Assembly (NCBI RefSeq): GCF_014805685.1
Contig: NC_060885.1
Location: forward strand, 16,328,632 to 16,392,631
Length of the DNA: 64,000 nucleotides
DNA from: Silurus meridionalis
Taxonomy: Eukaryota; Chordata; Actinopteri; Siluriformes; Siluridae
Direction of reading: 5' to 3'
Shown here: positions 25,926 to 38,962 of the stretch, in pieces
Layout of the letters: each line of letters begins with the position of its first letter
Position numbering within the stretch: position 1 is the first letter of the stretch
Notes under the pieces: generated by a model
Seen by the model: only the letters and a program-made list of their open reading frames with translations
What the model was told of the DNA's origin: nothing
Databases searched by the model: none
Program-made: the position numbers and the translations under genes

Positions 25926-26183
25926 TAAACTGTAACTCCAAACCTGAATATTAGAGTTTATGCAATATGCCAAATGATTTAATAATTGCAGTGTTACAGG
26001 TGTTGTTGTCAGTGTATTTAAAATTCATATTACTATTGTAATGTTGCTTTCTATTTGTGCAAAAAAAATTATTTGCCTTTCCATACTAAGGGACTAATTA
26101 CCTAAGCCTTAGGTTTGTTACACTTCAGATGTATTTTCCTTTTAAGCTCTCCTTATGTTGTTATGCATTTTTTTGTTGTCCAG

Positions 26184-26462
26184 GCCACTGCTGTCAGAAT
26201 CAGCTGATGGAAGTGAGTCTGTATTTTCCTTCCCACCACCCCCAGAGGAGGACACACTGCCGCCTGCTCTTCCTGCTCACCTGTTCTGTGACAGCACTGA
26301 ATTTCCCACACCGCCACCCACACCCCCAGAGAGCGCTCCTCTAGAGCCTGAACCTGAATTTGAACCTCGTGTTTCTACCTGTGAACCAGATCAGTGCCCA
26401 AATGCTGCAGTAGCCCTCATACCTCAGCTTCTGCATGACCAGCAGTTAAGCCCTCTATCCAG
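26184..26462 (+). CDS. tacc2: tacc2 coding exon 6
   Basis: A 279-nt exon, phase 2 to 2, from GTTGTCCAG (AG at 26182-26183) to AG|GTACAC (26463). It encodes 93 residues rich in Pro and Glu, including SVFSFPPPPEEDTLPP, FPTPPPTPPESAPLEPEPEF and LIPQLLHDQQLSPLS. In the long isoform it splices into the exon at 40220, the split codon making Arg before SSDSDGTFETPE. The proline-rich runs could bind SH3 or WW domains (inference). Confidence 0.9.
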
Positions 26463-27814
26463 GTACACTGCTTTTCCATTTCTTATTCAACAGTTGATCT
26501 TGTGTAAAATGTACCTTTGAGAGTACGTGTGAGAGTACAGCTGTTGGCTAAGACCTCAAAATAGTTCTCCACAATGAGTTTGTGTTGAATGTTAATCATT
26601 TTTGTTAAGCCAGAAATGTTACATTTCTTCTTTATCATGTAGATGCTGATGGAGGCAAAACACTCCTTAGTGTGCTGATTCACTGCTAATGGTTTCTGTG
26701 CTCTCTGGCAACACTTGCATAAGTGGCTGCTCTGTTCTTTATTAAAGCCTTAGCCCTATTATTGCCACGGGAGACATCATTCACTTTTAGCTGTTTCAAT
26801 GCAAATTTTCCATACAGATGAATAATTATGGCAACTTACTAAAACCTTAATGCGACATTCTGTGATATACTGAGCTAACTACTGTATGCTTCCTCAGCAT
26901 CCCTCCCCTGCTGATTCTCATAAAAATGGCAGCACAGTAATGCATCTGACAGAAATTTATAGACCTCTAATTCATATGGACATTATAAATTTCACATGGT
27001 ATAGGCAAATACGTTTAGCCTTCTGTTAATCTTCAGTGGAAATTCTAGGAGACCTTTATAGTTTTCATTTCCTTCATGCTACAGTCCTGCAATGACATCA
27101 TGCTCTATAATTTAAAAATATATGCTGCTCTGATGTTTCTGACACGTTTGCTCACACAGATATATTTGACCTATAACGTAACACTGGCCATAGATGAAGC
27201 ATTTCACTAGCACTGCTTTGTTTGGATAAAAGACAGGATGACTCAGCCACGTTGACAGACCGTGTGAATAGCATACATGGACTTTTTTTTTCTGATGTAA
27301 AGGTTTAAGTGTACTAGCTCAGTACAGTATGTTCAGCTTGGCACCATCTACACACTGCTGCCCACTACAGTATATAGTGAGTGAATGCATGAAGCAGAGA
27401 AATTTAAAATGCACAGTTTGACGAGAATTTTAGTTCCTCAAAGTCTCAGTTGTTCTTAACTTGTCTTGTCTTAGCAAATAATTGAGAGAGAGAAAAAAGA
27501 GAGCGCACAAATGTTAAAATAAATGCTCTTTATAGGAAATCTGGATAGTTGTTTAAAAATAAATTTTTAGAATTGAAAGATTCAAGAGTTACCTTTAACT
27601 ATACAATTTTTACTCCAACAGACTATGATACAATGATAAAGGACATTGAGGGGAAAAATGGCATCACAAATTTACAAAATTACAATACGTCAAATTCAAG
27701 AACAAGAGAAAAGAGGGTAAAGATTGCAGTGTGCAGCGTGCAGTGTGCAATGTAAACATAAAATACATGCAGGTCTACATGCAGCATTAATTGCTGCGAA
27801 CAGGCAGGCATAAA

Positions 27815-27870
27815 TGTATCAAATCAAATCAAATCAAATTTTATACAAGCACTGTACAAGGCGAAATATG
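27815..27870. repeat. Short (ATCAA)n-tailed dispersed-repeat fragment
   Basis: Several ATCAA pentamers are followed by ATTTTATACAAGCACTGTAC. This resembles the reverse complement of the SINE-type tail seen at 29725-29861 (GCGCTATA...AATAAA plus pentamers). It is too short to classify. Confidence 0.4.
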
Positions 27871-27924
27871 GAAACAGGTCAGATTTAAACAATTTTGAGT
27901 GTCATGACAGAGGCTATGAATATT

Positions 27925-27926
<2 letters not shown>

Positions 27927-27990
<64 letters not shown>
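27927..27990. repeat. (TA)n microsatellite
   Basis: An uninterrupted TA dinucleotide run in an intron. Confidence 0.97.
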
Positions 27991-27991
<1 letters not shown>

Positions 27992-29516
27992 CATATTAGA
28001 GAGAATGACGAGCTAAAAAGGCCCTATAAAAATAATTTGTAAAATACTTCAGATACTAAACATAGCCTCCTTAATTGTGTTTATATCAATGTTTCTGTAT
28101 AAATAGAAATATTGAAATATTGAGCATACTTCTATACTATTTTATACTATAAAACTGAATTGACTTGAAAGTATTTTTTTTTATTAAATACCAATCTACT
28201 TAATCTTCTTTAACCCAGAGCAAATATGCTTGGCAAAATTGGATAAAACTATAGTTACTAAAGTTAAATTAGCTGAAATGAGAGGGGGAAAATCTCTTTA
28301 GTATATTGTTAATATATACATAAAATGTAGACATAGAAACAAATATACAAAGAACCACAAAAATATTCTGTGTTCCTAATTTTTTTCTTTTTGAATGCTT
28401 TCAATAATTTATTTGATGTCACACTATGTTCATTTATTAGTCATTCATACATTTCCACTGACATTAATGGCACACAAAAAAGACAGATGAATAAGCTTGC
28501 TTAGTTAAACAGGAAAGCTTCCTTAAATGTCAGCCTTTTCAGCTATTGCTTCTATGAATTATATCATTAGGTCTGCTGTACTCCTAGTTTTTTCACCTCT
28601 TCAATCTAATATGTTTGATTTCATTTTGTGTCTAAAAAATTATGACGTTGAGTAGAACGGTTCTGCTGCAGTCGTGCAGTTGTTGGCTGCATTGCATTCA
28701 ACTTTAATTGCACCATTTCCTCTGAATGTAGAAATATAGTTTACTGCACATCTGAATGCTTACTGATTCTCCCTCTCTTTCAGCCTTAATATGCTGCAGC
28801 AACAGTGCATTCTAGTCACTGAAATAACATTGGCTACCCTTTTCTATTCTCTTAATGCTTTAACATATTGTTATTATAAGCATATTGCTCTTATTCCTAG
28901 GTTATGGGATGACTTTATAATTGGCTGCAAAATATATTGGTGTTTTCAGTTTATATATCTCTAGGTTGGGATGGGAAATAAATTAATTCTAAGCAGGATC
29001 TCTAAGCTGCCTTGGTTATGGGTAAAGATTTAAGTGACTTTGATAGTGGGGTTTTCATTGTGGCACAGATGGCAGGAGCTTAAATTTTGAACTCTGCTTA
29101 ATTGGCTGTAGTTCAATATTGTCAGGAATATGGCCCTGGACTACAACTTCCATAAACCTTGGCCAATATAAACTTTACTAAAGTAATTACATTTGGATCT
29201 ATAGGAAAGTGTTGAAAATTGTGGTTCTGTATAATGACAGTGATGTTCATACATTTGTGTGGTTTTGTAAAGAAAAACTGAAGAGCAAACTATAAGCAAG
29301 GACAGTATCTCCACAACAAAATAAGTGGGGATTTATATTGAGGATACTGCTGAAAAACTCTCATAAAGGACAAATGCTTATTTGAGAGTTGAATGCTTTA
29401 CAATACATAATTTCCGGTCTAAAAAGATGACTCATCGTTCATCATTTTCTCAACACCTTGATGAGTGTAAGGTTTGAAAATACTAAGATAAAGGAACAAA
29501 TATGAATTCCTTAATT

Positions 29517-30138
29517 CAGTGGTCCCCAACCTTTTTTTTGCCACGGAGCGGATTAATTTCGGACAATATTTTCATGGACTGGTTTAATGTCAGACGATAT
29601 TTTCAGAGACCGGCCTTTAAGGTGTGGTGGATAAATTCAACAAAAAAAAAAGCATAAAAGCTGTTTTTTTCTAAATATAATAATAAACGTGAATCCACTG
29701 TGTTGTTTTTTATTCATTTTAACTTTATGTCGCCATGGCTTGCTCATCTGGGATAAATGCACACATTCACCTTAACTCTTAAAATTCTGTAAAGCTGCTT
29801 TGAGACAATGTCTGTTGTGAAAAGCGCTATAGAAATAAACTTGACTTGACTTGACTAGCTTTAGCCATAGCTTGGGGGTTTCAATTTAGCAGTAATGTAT
29901 TATGTGTTAGCGGCCGGAGTAGCCACTTTAAGAAGGTAGCGGATGTAGACATTTGACCCAGGCATCAAGAGTGAGTCAAAGACAGATGTGGTGGAGAGAA
30001 TCCGGTAATTTTCCAAAATGAAACATCATTCAGTATAAGATAATAAATAAAACGGAAATAATGTAAGTTGTGTATTCTTTCTGTGCGGCCCGGTACCAAT
30101 TGGTCCACAGACTGGTGCCTTAATTGACCCCTGCAGTG
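29517..30138. mobile_element. Non-autonomous hAT-like DNA transposon, decayed
   Basis: The left end CAGTGGTCCCCAACC and internal phrases such as GACCGGCCTTTAAGGTGTGG, GCGGCCGGAGTAGCCACTTT and GCGGCCCGGTACCAATTGGT match a very common teleost hAT-type repeat. The right end (GACCCCTGCAGTG) is a weak inverted match to the left end. There is no transposase. A SINE-type segment is nested near its middle. Confidence 0.7.
29725..29861 (+). mobile_element. SINE/LINE 3'-tail fragment nested in the hAT-like element
   Basis: AAGCTGCTTTGAGACAATGT and AAAAGCGCTATAGAAATAAA, followed by (CTTGA)n pentamers, are the hallmark 3' tail of a fish SINE/L2-type retroposon. The host element sequence resumes after the pentamers, so the tail inserted later. 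Confidence 0.6.
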
Positions 30139-32168
30139 AGTGGAAACAGGAGCTTTGTTAGGCTGTGGGGGCATTTTGGTGACATACAAATCAATGCAAA
30201 GTAACTTTGATTTATCATTTATCTTTTTCTGTGATGTGAGTGGTCTCTTTCAGGATGACAAATGACTGAATAGTTTAAGTATGGAAGTAGTGTAAATCAT
30301 GAAATCTATTAAATATTTTGGACTGTTAAACACTTCAGTATGAACCTAAATACTTGTGTACTACGTGCCAAGGTGCCTTTCAAGCTCTACAGATGTTTAA
30401 TTGAAATCTTCATGATAGAGTTTCTTGGCCTGTTTTTCTTATTTTGTCATGCCTGCTTTTGAGAGAAGGTAGGTAAAACACCAGGGAAGAGTGGTGCCAT
30501 ATAAATGGGCATATCTCATGCTTGATGAAAAGCCTGTATATCAGTTTCCACTTTGATGCATTCTTTATTTTGTCAACAGTATTAACGATAAGATAAGTTT
30601 GTACATTATATGGTATGTAGAACTTTCTATTTTTGTCACAGTTTTACCAGAAGCTGTACTTTAATCGTGGCACAGAAATAGTAGCACCAAACATTTCATT
30701 TTACACCATGATTCTACAATTTATATATATGTAACTATAAAAATCATTTATGTTTATCATACTTAACATTCTTATTATCACATTCTGACTGACTTTGTAA
30801 TTTAAAAGTTAGTGAAGCAAAGGAAAATAAAATGTTGTGCAGTCTCTGTTGACCTTGATATGGAGTCAAGAAGACAAGAGGAAAAGATGTAAATGTCTTT
30901 GAAAGATGTTTTATTATTAACTCATGGATGCAACAGCTCCTATTACAAAGACTTCTAAACTCTTTGGGTTTCAACAGGACCTGTAATCCAATTAATCTTT
31001 ATTCAGATATATGGGAAAGACATCAGTAAATAGAGTTGAAGACTATGGTCAATGTTCCCATTTAGTTGATGCTGGGATTCATGATGCTTCATTTAACAGA
31101 CATGAGTTTGAGAGATTTGTAATGTGTCTGTTTTGTTTGATCAGTTTCAAATGACTTAAATGAGTAAAGATTTTTTCTCATTACAATTGAATATAGGAAA
31201 AGCCTTGAAGCTCTGCTTCTCCCCAGAGTTACTAAAGACTCCCAGTCCTAAAAGGCAATAGGTGGAGCTGGGCTTGTGTGAAAAGTTCTTTGTTCTGCTT
31301 TCCCATGAGCGGACAATAGATTTATAATCCTCATGTTTCAAATCCCTTTAGCCTCCCAGTTTCCCATATCTACTGCTCCTACGTACTGTAAATCAATATG
31401 AATTGTGTGGATTGAGCAGACTGGTGAGAGCTCCAGTGTCTGCCCTGTAGGCAGTTATACTGTATCCTTCTTTACCCTCTTATTCATTTTTCTACATTCT
31501 CTGTATAATCTTTCCCACGCTTCATTTCATGATGGCAGTTCGCACAAGATCTTGGGTTGCTAAGCCTCATATCTTTCACTGAGTTGTCCTAAACAAGCAG
31601 GAGAATTCTGAAGCTTTAAAGGATTAAAAAAAGGCATGCTATTGGCTAAAAAAGTAATCTGTAAATGATGTTCCCATAAGGGTTTATTGATATTGTCATG
31701 AACTGTGTGATGATTAGACAATACAGGTAATGAAAGTGCTTTTGGTGCTTTAGACACATACAATCAATTAGACACAGAAATCCGGTCAGTCTTCATGAAT
31801 AAACTACAACACCCACACATAGAGAGGGCTCTTTCTCATGGTCTATTGTTAAACTTCTTTTTATTAAGTTGCCTGTCCGATCCTAATAAAAGTGTATTCT
31901 CTCTAAAAAAAATTCACCAGCAGCTTCTTTATAACTCATGAAATAAAAGTGCACAGATGTGAATAGGAGATTATATTGTGTTTAATCTGAAATGTCAGGT
32001 GCAATTGTGCTTTGAATAGAAAAAGCGAGGGAATGAGGGATCTGGTGGGGGATGTGTTACATAGCTTTGTGTAGGGTGTTCTATTGTTTACGTTCCATTC
32101 GCAGATAGGGCACCAGAGGGCTGATAGACAAGAAAAAGCTGCCTGATTGTTTATACCTAACTAACCTC

Positions 32169-32176
32169 AAGAGAGT

Positions 32177-32220
<44 letters not shown>

Positions 32221-32232
32221 CAGAGACAGAGA
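32169..32232. repeat. (GA)n microsatellite
   Basis: GAGAGA repeats with a few GATA and ACAG interruptions, upstream of a locally GC-richer block. Confidence 0.95.
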
Positions 32233-32360
32233 GGGGGGAGGAAGATTTAGCTTGCCGATTGTTCCGTTAAAAGAGGGGAGGTCCTAGTATGAAGAAGCAT
32301 CATCCTCCTTCCTCCTCTCTCTTTTAATCTCTCCATCTTTTATATAATACCTATGCACGG

Positions 32361-32758
32361 TGGAACACTGTTTCGCTCTTCTACCCTTGAAGCTCTGCTG
32401 TTGTCACGGATACACGCAAGCCTCAGCCTCCTCCCCCTACCATGTAAAGACAGCATGTGAGAAGCGGATTATTGGATAGAGGGGCTGGGAGACTCCGATG
32501 GTAGATGCTGAATGTGGGCACGCAGCCTGCCCCTGATGCCATCTTATCCTGGTTCACTTGACAGCGGCGAGCCGAATCTGCACTCCCCTTCCCCATCACC
32601 AGCCGTCTGGAGGAGAGGGGGAGGTGGAGAAGCAGGAGCTGCAGGAGGAGGACGGTGGACGGGAGCAGGTGGAGGTGAAATTAGCTGAGAATGGGAGCAG
32701 TGGAGTCCAGCGAGCAAGGACAGGTTCCCTGTCTGTTTCAGGAGCGTCCCGAGAGCAT
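32361..32758 (+). promoter_or_regulatory. Candidate alternative promoter / untranslated first exon of tacc2
   Basis: A locally GC-richer stretch in an otherwise AT-rich intron, preceded by a GA tract and ending at an excellent donor (GAGCAT then GTGAGTGAG at 32759). The only long frame (about 32558-32866) lacks an ATG and its phase at the donor (0) does not match the next exon at 40220 (phase 2). I therefore read it as possible 5' UTR rather than coding. It could equally be a chance GC-rich block. Confidence 0.35.
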
Positions 32759-33407
32759 GTGAGTGAGGACAGGAAAGGAGAGGAGGGGGAGTTTCTTGAT
32801 GATCTCATTGTTGTCCCTTGTTATTGTTCTCGTGAGAATATGCTGCGTAATGTATCTCTCACCTGATCAGTTTCTGTTGCCCACATGCTCACTTGTGTAT
32901 TTTGTGGATTCATTAAACAGTGCTGGTGCAATGTAGTCAGGTGGCCTCAATGTTGATGTGTAAATGGTTAATCAGTAAGGCTTAGCGACACAAACATGCT
33001 ATCTGAAATGAGAACAATGGTTTATTATTGTTGTGTAGTGGATGATGTCATGTTTGTAGCAGTCATGTAAGGCTGCGTTTACCACCAGGTCAAACAAATA
33101 TATTGCCTATAGAGTGAATGTGGTCAGGGCTGGTGGAAATCCCTGATCAGTCTACCTTGGATATAGAGTGTGTTTTTGAGGGGGGGATGGAGGGCAGTGC
33201 TGCATGGAGAAAGAGGGGACTGAGTGAGCTGATGCTAAAGTACACGAGAACAAGGGGGGATGGTGACATGGCAGAAGAGAGAGTTATTTATGTCTCATAC
33301 AGCACTGAGTATTTGAGAATAGAACAGCTGGGTGGATCTTCTTATGTGATGCAAATAGTGTATATTGAGAAAATGTACCATATTTTCAACACGATCATGG
33401 TCTGGAG

Positions 33408-33431
33408 TTACTACTACTACTACTACTACTA

Positions 33432-33481
<50 letters not shown>
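33408..33481. repeat. (TAC)n followed by (CA)n microsatellite
   Basis: About nine TAC trinucleotides run directly into about 23 CA dinucleotides. Confidence 0.97.
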
Positions 33482-33483
<2 letters not shown>

Positions 33484-35111
33484 TAAAGTGTCTAATAGTT
33501 AGATTGTGGGGACTGGTGAAGTAATTTATGTGCATTCAGGTGCCACTTCAAATAAGAGTTAAGCACACTGTTTTGCATCTGGGAGTACTTTTCATCCAGT
33601 CATGACTAAGCTTTTTGCCTGCTTACACAACCACTTGTTCCCATGTAATACTGGCACACCTTTGAAAAATAACCTTTATTAGACTGCGCTGAAGTTTAAT
33701 TGAACCTTTGTTGTGTGAATATGGTTAACAATATGTGGAAGACAATTTAACAGAAATCAGCTGCGCATGATTATCTTTATTTTATTATTATTATTTTTTT
33801 TTACAGTATTTTGTATTACTTGAAATGTAACACAAATGCTCTGAAACACGGAAAATATATAAATCTTTATTCTGTTGTCAGAGTTGCTTACTTCTCCATG
33901 TCATGAGTTCACAAAGATTCTTAGATTTATCGTAGAAAACGTCATCTTATCATGAATAGGGTTTATTTTCTAGAAACAACTTTTATTTGGAACATGCTTC
34001 TTTTACTTATATGGAAAGGCTGAAGCTGTGGTCATGTTTCTCTAGACTGTATTATCATCTGTAAATCAAGGCTAGTGACAAGCAGTTAGGCACCACTTTG
34101 TTATTATAAGCGTGCATATCGTTTAAACAGTCTTCTTTGTTTATGTAGAGATTGCTTACATGTCAAAAGACTTGCATGTTAAACGTACAGCAGTATTTCT
34201 GGGTTTTCTTACAGTAGTTAAGGTGAAAGAAAACAAACCCTTTTAGATGTTTTTGGACTCTTATTTACTTGTTTTCCACAGCATTCTGTAAAATTTTTAA
34301 GAGACTCAACTATAAAACAGTTTATATAGACTAATTATTAATAGTAATTATTTGTGTAGTATAGAAATACTGGTGTTAAAACCTACAGCCAAACAGTGGT
34401 GCCCAGGGTTTTGGCAACAAATATTATATTTAGGCAAAACTGTTCTTAAAACACAAGGAAAACTAAAATACTTCTTTGACCTTTTGAAATAGAAATCATT
34501 CTGCTAAAACACTTAACCAGGCCTCCATTTGGAACTTTTCCTGACTTACTACTTATTTCAAAACAAATACCTAGGGCATGTAACACTATTCAATGCTGTC
34601 AGGCCTAAAAATGTATAACAGATATTGTCATGATGTTTTATGACATTATTGTGAGACGCAGATGGATCATGTGGACCTTGGTGATTATTATGAACCACTA
34701 TATTTTATGATCCATTTGGGATTACTGGCCAATAGTATGACTCATGAAATAGGATTTGATGGGCAGGACAGGAAATCAAGGCTACTGGGATGCTGGGTTT
34801 CGTGTTTCTAAATTAATTTTTAGCATGAGATGAATGACTACAGAATTTTGATGCCATGGCATCAAAAAGAAATTAAATATTGAATGAGTTAAATTATTTC
34901 AGCATGAGCAGAGCGAGTGCATTACTGTGTGCCACAGAATGAACATGAAAAATCTCTACCTCAGGAATTTTGTTTATGTTTAAATTATGCATTAAATATA
35001 TTTAACTATTACATACAATCTTTTTTTATGGTTTGGAATTAGATTATCCCTCTGAGAGTATTTATTATTTATCTCATATAGACACAGTAAGTATATATAT
35101 ACTGTATATAT

Positions 35112-35990
35112 CAGTGGCGGGCCGTGCATTTGGTACCTGGGCCTTCAGTGGAGACTTACTATACAAAAACACAATATAACAACGCGTGGCATTACAGAGA
35201 GAGAGGCATTTCACATATGGAGGCTGAATACCTTCTTACTAAAGCAAAAAACCCAGTTAAGACAACTCCAAACCTCTACACTACCACCGCAACTATGCAC
35301 CTACATCATCTGGAGCAGTTTAGAATAAATATTTGTCTAATAACATGACAAAAACATAAAAAATATTTAATAAAATACAACCTACTCACCAGAGATGCAG
35401 ACTCATAATATGCACCGCTCCACAGAGGCTGTAATCCAGTATTCACTGGCCTGGAGGTGGTGAACAAACCCTGAAAGAAGCTAGCTAGCTTCAGGGTTGG
35501 ATTTTTAAGTATGTCCAAAACCAAATCAATTTCTCTTCCTCCGTCAGCCATTGTAGGCTTAAAAAAGTCTAACTCAGATGTATTCATGTGTGCAGAGCAC
35601 TACACGTGTGTTGCTAGTCAAACTTGGCTGTAACAGTTTCCCTCTGACCAACCAATCAGAAAAGCTAATATTTTCTATGGCCAAAGGGCCAGCAGCATTA
35701 AATTTGCAGGCCCTGGACAGATTAGATTGACATGGCAGCACATAGAGGCTGAAATCTGATTGGACAAAAAAATCTAACATCAACAAACACGTACTGGAAG
35801 CAGTGCAGCCAAGATAAACGCTACGAAACAAAGAGAATAAGCTGTTGGGATTAAATTTATACAATTTAATGGAAGAAATATTATTTAAATATATATAAAA
35901 TATATATAAAGGTAGACACAGGGAAAGGGAGCACATTGGACAGAAATTAAAGGGTGTTATGGGTAAATGAATCACATTGACAACACTGTT
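35112..35990. mobile_element. hAT-like repeat with minus-strand coding relics
   Basis: The left end CAGTGGCGGGCCGTGCATTT is a terminal sequence I recall from hAT-type repeats in fish. Two minus-strand open stretches (35306-35587 and 35574-35975) overlap in different frames, and one contains MADGGREIDLVLDILK. I could not identify a transposase domain or the right end, so the boundary at 35990 is approximate. Confidence 0.4.
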
Positions 35991-36260
35991 GTGAAGAAGT
36001 AAAGAGGAAAGCGAAGACTCTTGTTTATTGCTAGAAATTATATTGTCAGCAGGGCTTTTTTTCTTCTTCTATTCTTGTCTGATTTGTCTCCCCCTGTCGG
36101 CCTCCAAGTGTCATACACGTTCTTTCTTTTCTTACAGTATATACACAATATACAGGATATACATAATCAGATTTTAGAATTTACAAGAAAGTTGTCATAA
36201 CTTTCTGTACAGCATTTGTGTATGATCTGAACTTTAACTAATCAGAGAATACTAGTATAA

Positions 36261-36449
36261 AAGAATCATGCATCCATCAACATTCCTAGTGAATAATCTA
36301 GTGACATATACAAATCTTTATAGGTTTATTTTTATTTTTTTTATCTTTATAGGTACCTATAAAGATAAAAAAAAATAAAAATAAACCTATAAAGATTTGT
36401 ATATGTCACTAGATTATTCACTAGGAATGTTGATGGATGCATAATTCTT
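36261..36449. repeat. Near-perfect palindrome, about 94 bp per arm, no spacer
   Basis: The left arm (AAGAATCATGCATCCATCAA...) is the reverse complement of the right arm (...TTGATGGATGCATAATTCTT). The centre is GGTACC at 36352-36357. I see one substitution and one A/T-run length difference (8 versus 9). The arms contain a TCTTTATAGGTTTAT motif that also recurs just outside at about 36452-36470. Confidence 0.9.
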
Positions 36450-38289
36450 TTTATCTTTATAGGTTTATATTTTTGTAGGTTTGGCACACGCTTGTCTTTC
36501 AGCCGAATAGGTCTACATTCCATGGTTTTTCTCTTTCTTTTTCAGAAAGCACCTTGATACACAGAAGGGTCCACCGTATGGCTGAAACAATGCTTTAGCT
36601 CTCTGGCAGGAACACGATCTAAGCTAAAGTATATGTGTGCCAGGGATTCTGGCTGTTTCCATGCAGACAGCACTGGCTGTATCTGTCCCCTTCTGTTTCC
36701 TTCCCTTTTGTCTCCCCCTTTTCTTGCCGATGATGTCTATTTCTTCTTCCTTTAATCCATATATTTTCTTTCCAGACGCTTTTGTTGCCGGCAGTGCAGA
36801 GAGTTTCCTTTGTGATTCACAGAAGCATTAGTTATTCAGTGTCGTTTAGCCTATTTCAGGCTACAGCAGTTATTTGACTTACTTCCACATTAGCAGGGAA
36901 TAGTAGGAGTAACACCTTTTGTTCTGGTTCTTCCTCTATGCATTGCTTAATTCAAATGCAGCAACAAGATTATGCGTTAGCTATTAAAACATTTGAGGGA
37001 AGCATTACAGTATGGCAGTTTATATGTCCTGCAAATATTTGAGAAATAAACAAGCACTCTATATTGAACACCCTGACAAAGCCACTTTTTGTAATATGTG
37101 TTTACTGTGAAAAATGTGACCAATTAAAGATGTTCGATTTTATTGTGTGCACATTTGAGAGACGGAAACGGACAGGCTGAGCCAAGATCTTGTGCAAGCT
37201 ATCACCATGTGCCCAGGGGAACATATGGCCTGAGACATTGTTGCCATGGCAACAGTCTGTTTGCAAGGTTATGGTGAAATTAGCTTACAAAGAACAGGGA
37301 TGCTTGGGATGAACAGGATGCTTGGGATTAACTTTTGTCTAGCATCATTACTTAGAAAAATTAAGGAAATTAACGAATACTGAATGCAATAATGTCACGT
37401 CTTTTTGTGTCAGGTAGTTGAATGGATGTTAAAAATATATAGAAAACATCATTCTTTGTGTAGTGTTTTTGGATGTATGTTCTCTGCAAACATTCATTGT
37501 TTTTTCAACATCACTCATACTTTTCCTCCATTGAGATAAAAAAGGTTTAAACTCATATTTTGACTTTGGCATTGGCCACACTTAATGATGCTTAGCTGTC
37601 TCTCTACATTGATTTCTATCATCCAGCATCTAACATTAGAACACACTTAGCCCATGTGTTTGTAAGTGGACACAGATGTTGCCAAATCCCTCATGGCTTT
37701 TTTTTTTCACACAGACAAAGTGCACACACAGCAGGTGGGCTTGTGCTGTTGAACATGAGTGAGAGCCCTTGGCATTAGCTGGATCAATATACATGCTTGT
37801 AGCTGGCTATGGGTTGAGTGCCATATTTAATTAAATGTAGCCAAAGATTATAATAGCTGACTGATAATAACAAAGCTTCATACTTTACTGCATGACACTG
37901 TATGATGGTCAGACAGTTTAAGGAATATACAGGGTGTCCCAAAATTCTCAATATACAGTATGTTGTGTCTACATTATGGATTTTTTTATGGATGTCAACT
38001 TCTTGGTTGGTCCTGGCAATTCCAGTCTTTTTTAAATTGGCAGTAAGTTTACCAATAGTATCATGTGCCATGTGCAAAAGCTTCACAATCCATAAGGAGG
38101 ATTTTTAATATGTTCTCCTTTTAGCAAAAACATTCTTAAATAAAAAAAAGATAGAAAATAGGTATGAAATATTTGGTAAGACATTTTCATAAAAAGACAA
38201 ATGTAGAAATGTGTATGGAGACTTTTGGTGTTTTATTGCACTTTGATTTAAGATTTAAGGTAGGAAGATTTGCTGTGCTCAGTTGTGTA

Positions 38290-38430
38290 AGTGTGAATGT
38301 GTGTGTATGGATTCCTGTTGCTGGTGTCCCATTTGGGGTGAATTGTTTTGTGCCCAGCGTTCCCAGGATAGGCTCTGGATTTACAGTGACCCTGAGCAGT
38401 GATTACTGTTGATAAATTACTAAATAAATT
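38290..38430 (+). mobile_element. L2/SINE-type retroposon fragment
   Basis: GTGCCCAGCGTTCCCAGGAT and AGGCTCTGGATTTACAGTGA, followed by CCCTGAGCAG and a terminal AAATAAAT, match the widespread fish repeat with the phrase GGATAGGCTCC..GTGACCCTGA. It is a short decayed 3' portion. Confidence 0.55.
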
Positions 38431-38542
38431 AATTTCTTTACATCCTTAAATCCAAAACATTTGACTTTGCTATTACTATGGATTAGGTTTATTTGATTGA
38501 GAAACCCAACAAGTTGATGTTAAAGGCACAGATAGAAAAAGA

Positions 38543-38545
<3 letters not shown>

Positions 38546-38611
<66 letters not shown>
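38546..38611. repeat. (CA)n microsatellite
   Basis: An uninterrupted CA run of about 65 bases. Confidence 0.97.
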
Positions 38612-38614
<3 letters not shown>

Positions 38615-38914
38615 AACACATAGACACACACAATATGCATACAAGTGCATGTCTAATCTGTATGCTGCATCAGTACTTGCAGTAAATGCAATTTTTATTA
38701 GATTGAAGTACATTAAGTAAGGATGGAGGAAGGTTTCAAAAAGGTAAATGTGTAGTGCAGAGGAAACATACAGAAAAAGACTGCATTTCTACATAACAAC
38801 TTAAACAATAAAAAACAGTTTTTGTGCCTTTTTACAAGCTGTGAACTATTACAGTATATTTGCTGCAGATAGTGAGCACTGTGAGCTTGATTCCCTGCTC
38901 AGCATGAAGGCAAG

Positions 38915-38917
<3 letters not shown>

Positions 38918-38958
<41 letters not shown>
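38918..38958. repeat. (GA)n microsatellite upstream of the internal promoter
   Basis: A pure GA run about 130-170 bases upstream of the TATA-like boxes of the alternative first exon. GA runs are common at promoters, but a role here is inference. Confidence 0.95.

Positions 38959-38962
<4 letters not shown>

Larger units (their letters stand above)
23273..26183 (+). other. tacc2 intron with microsatellites and a repeat fragment
   Basis: A 2.9-kb intron containing TG/GA runs (23904-23950), a (TG)n run (24838-24877) and a Tc1-associated repeat fragment (about 25720-25925). No gene was seen. Confidence 0.65.
26463..32360 (+). other. tacc2 intron, part 1, with an hAT-like element
   Basis: This is the first part of a 13.8-kb intron. 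It is AT-rich and holds a degenerate (AAATC)n-flanked fragment at about 27815-27870, a (TA)n run (27927-27990), the hAT-like element at 29517-30138 and a GA-rich tract at 32169-32232. No coding exon was found. Confidence 0.6.

Noticed and set aside
32558..32866. Glu-rich open frame as a tacc2 coding exon
   Set aside because: It has no ATG, a stop just upstream, and phase 0 at the good donor where the next exon needs phase 2. Kept only as a possible untranslated exon.
37928..38100. Mariner-type element starting AGGGTGTCCCAAAATTCTC
   Set aside because: Only one possible end is visible, with no inverted partner or transposase remnant I could confirm.
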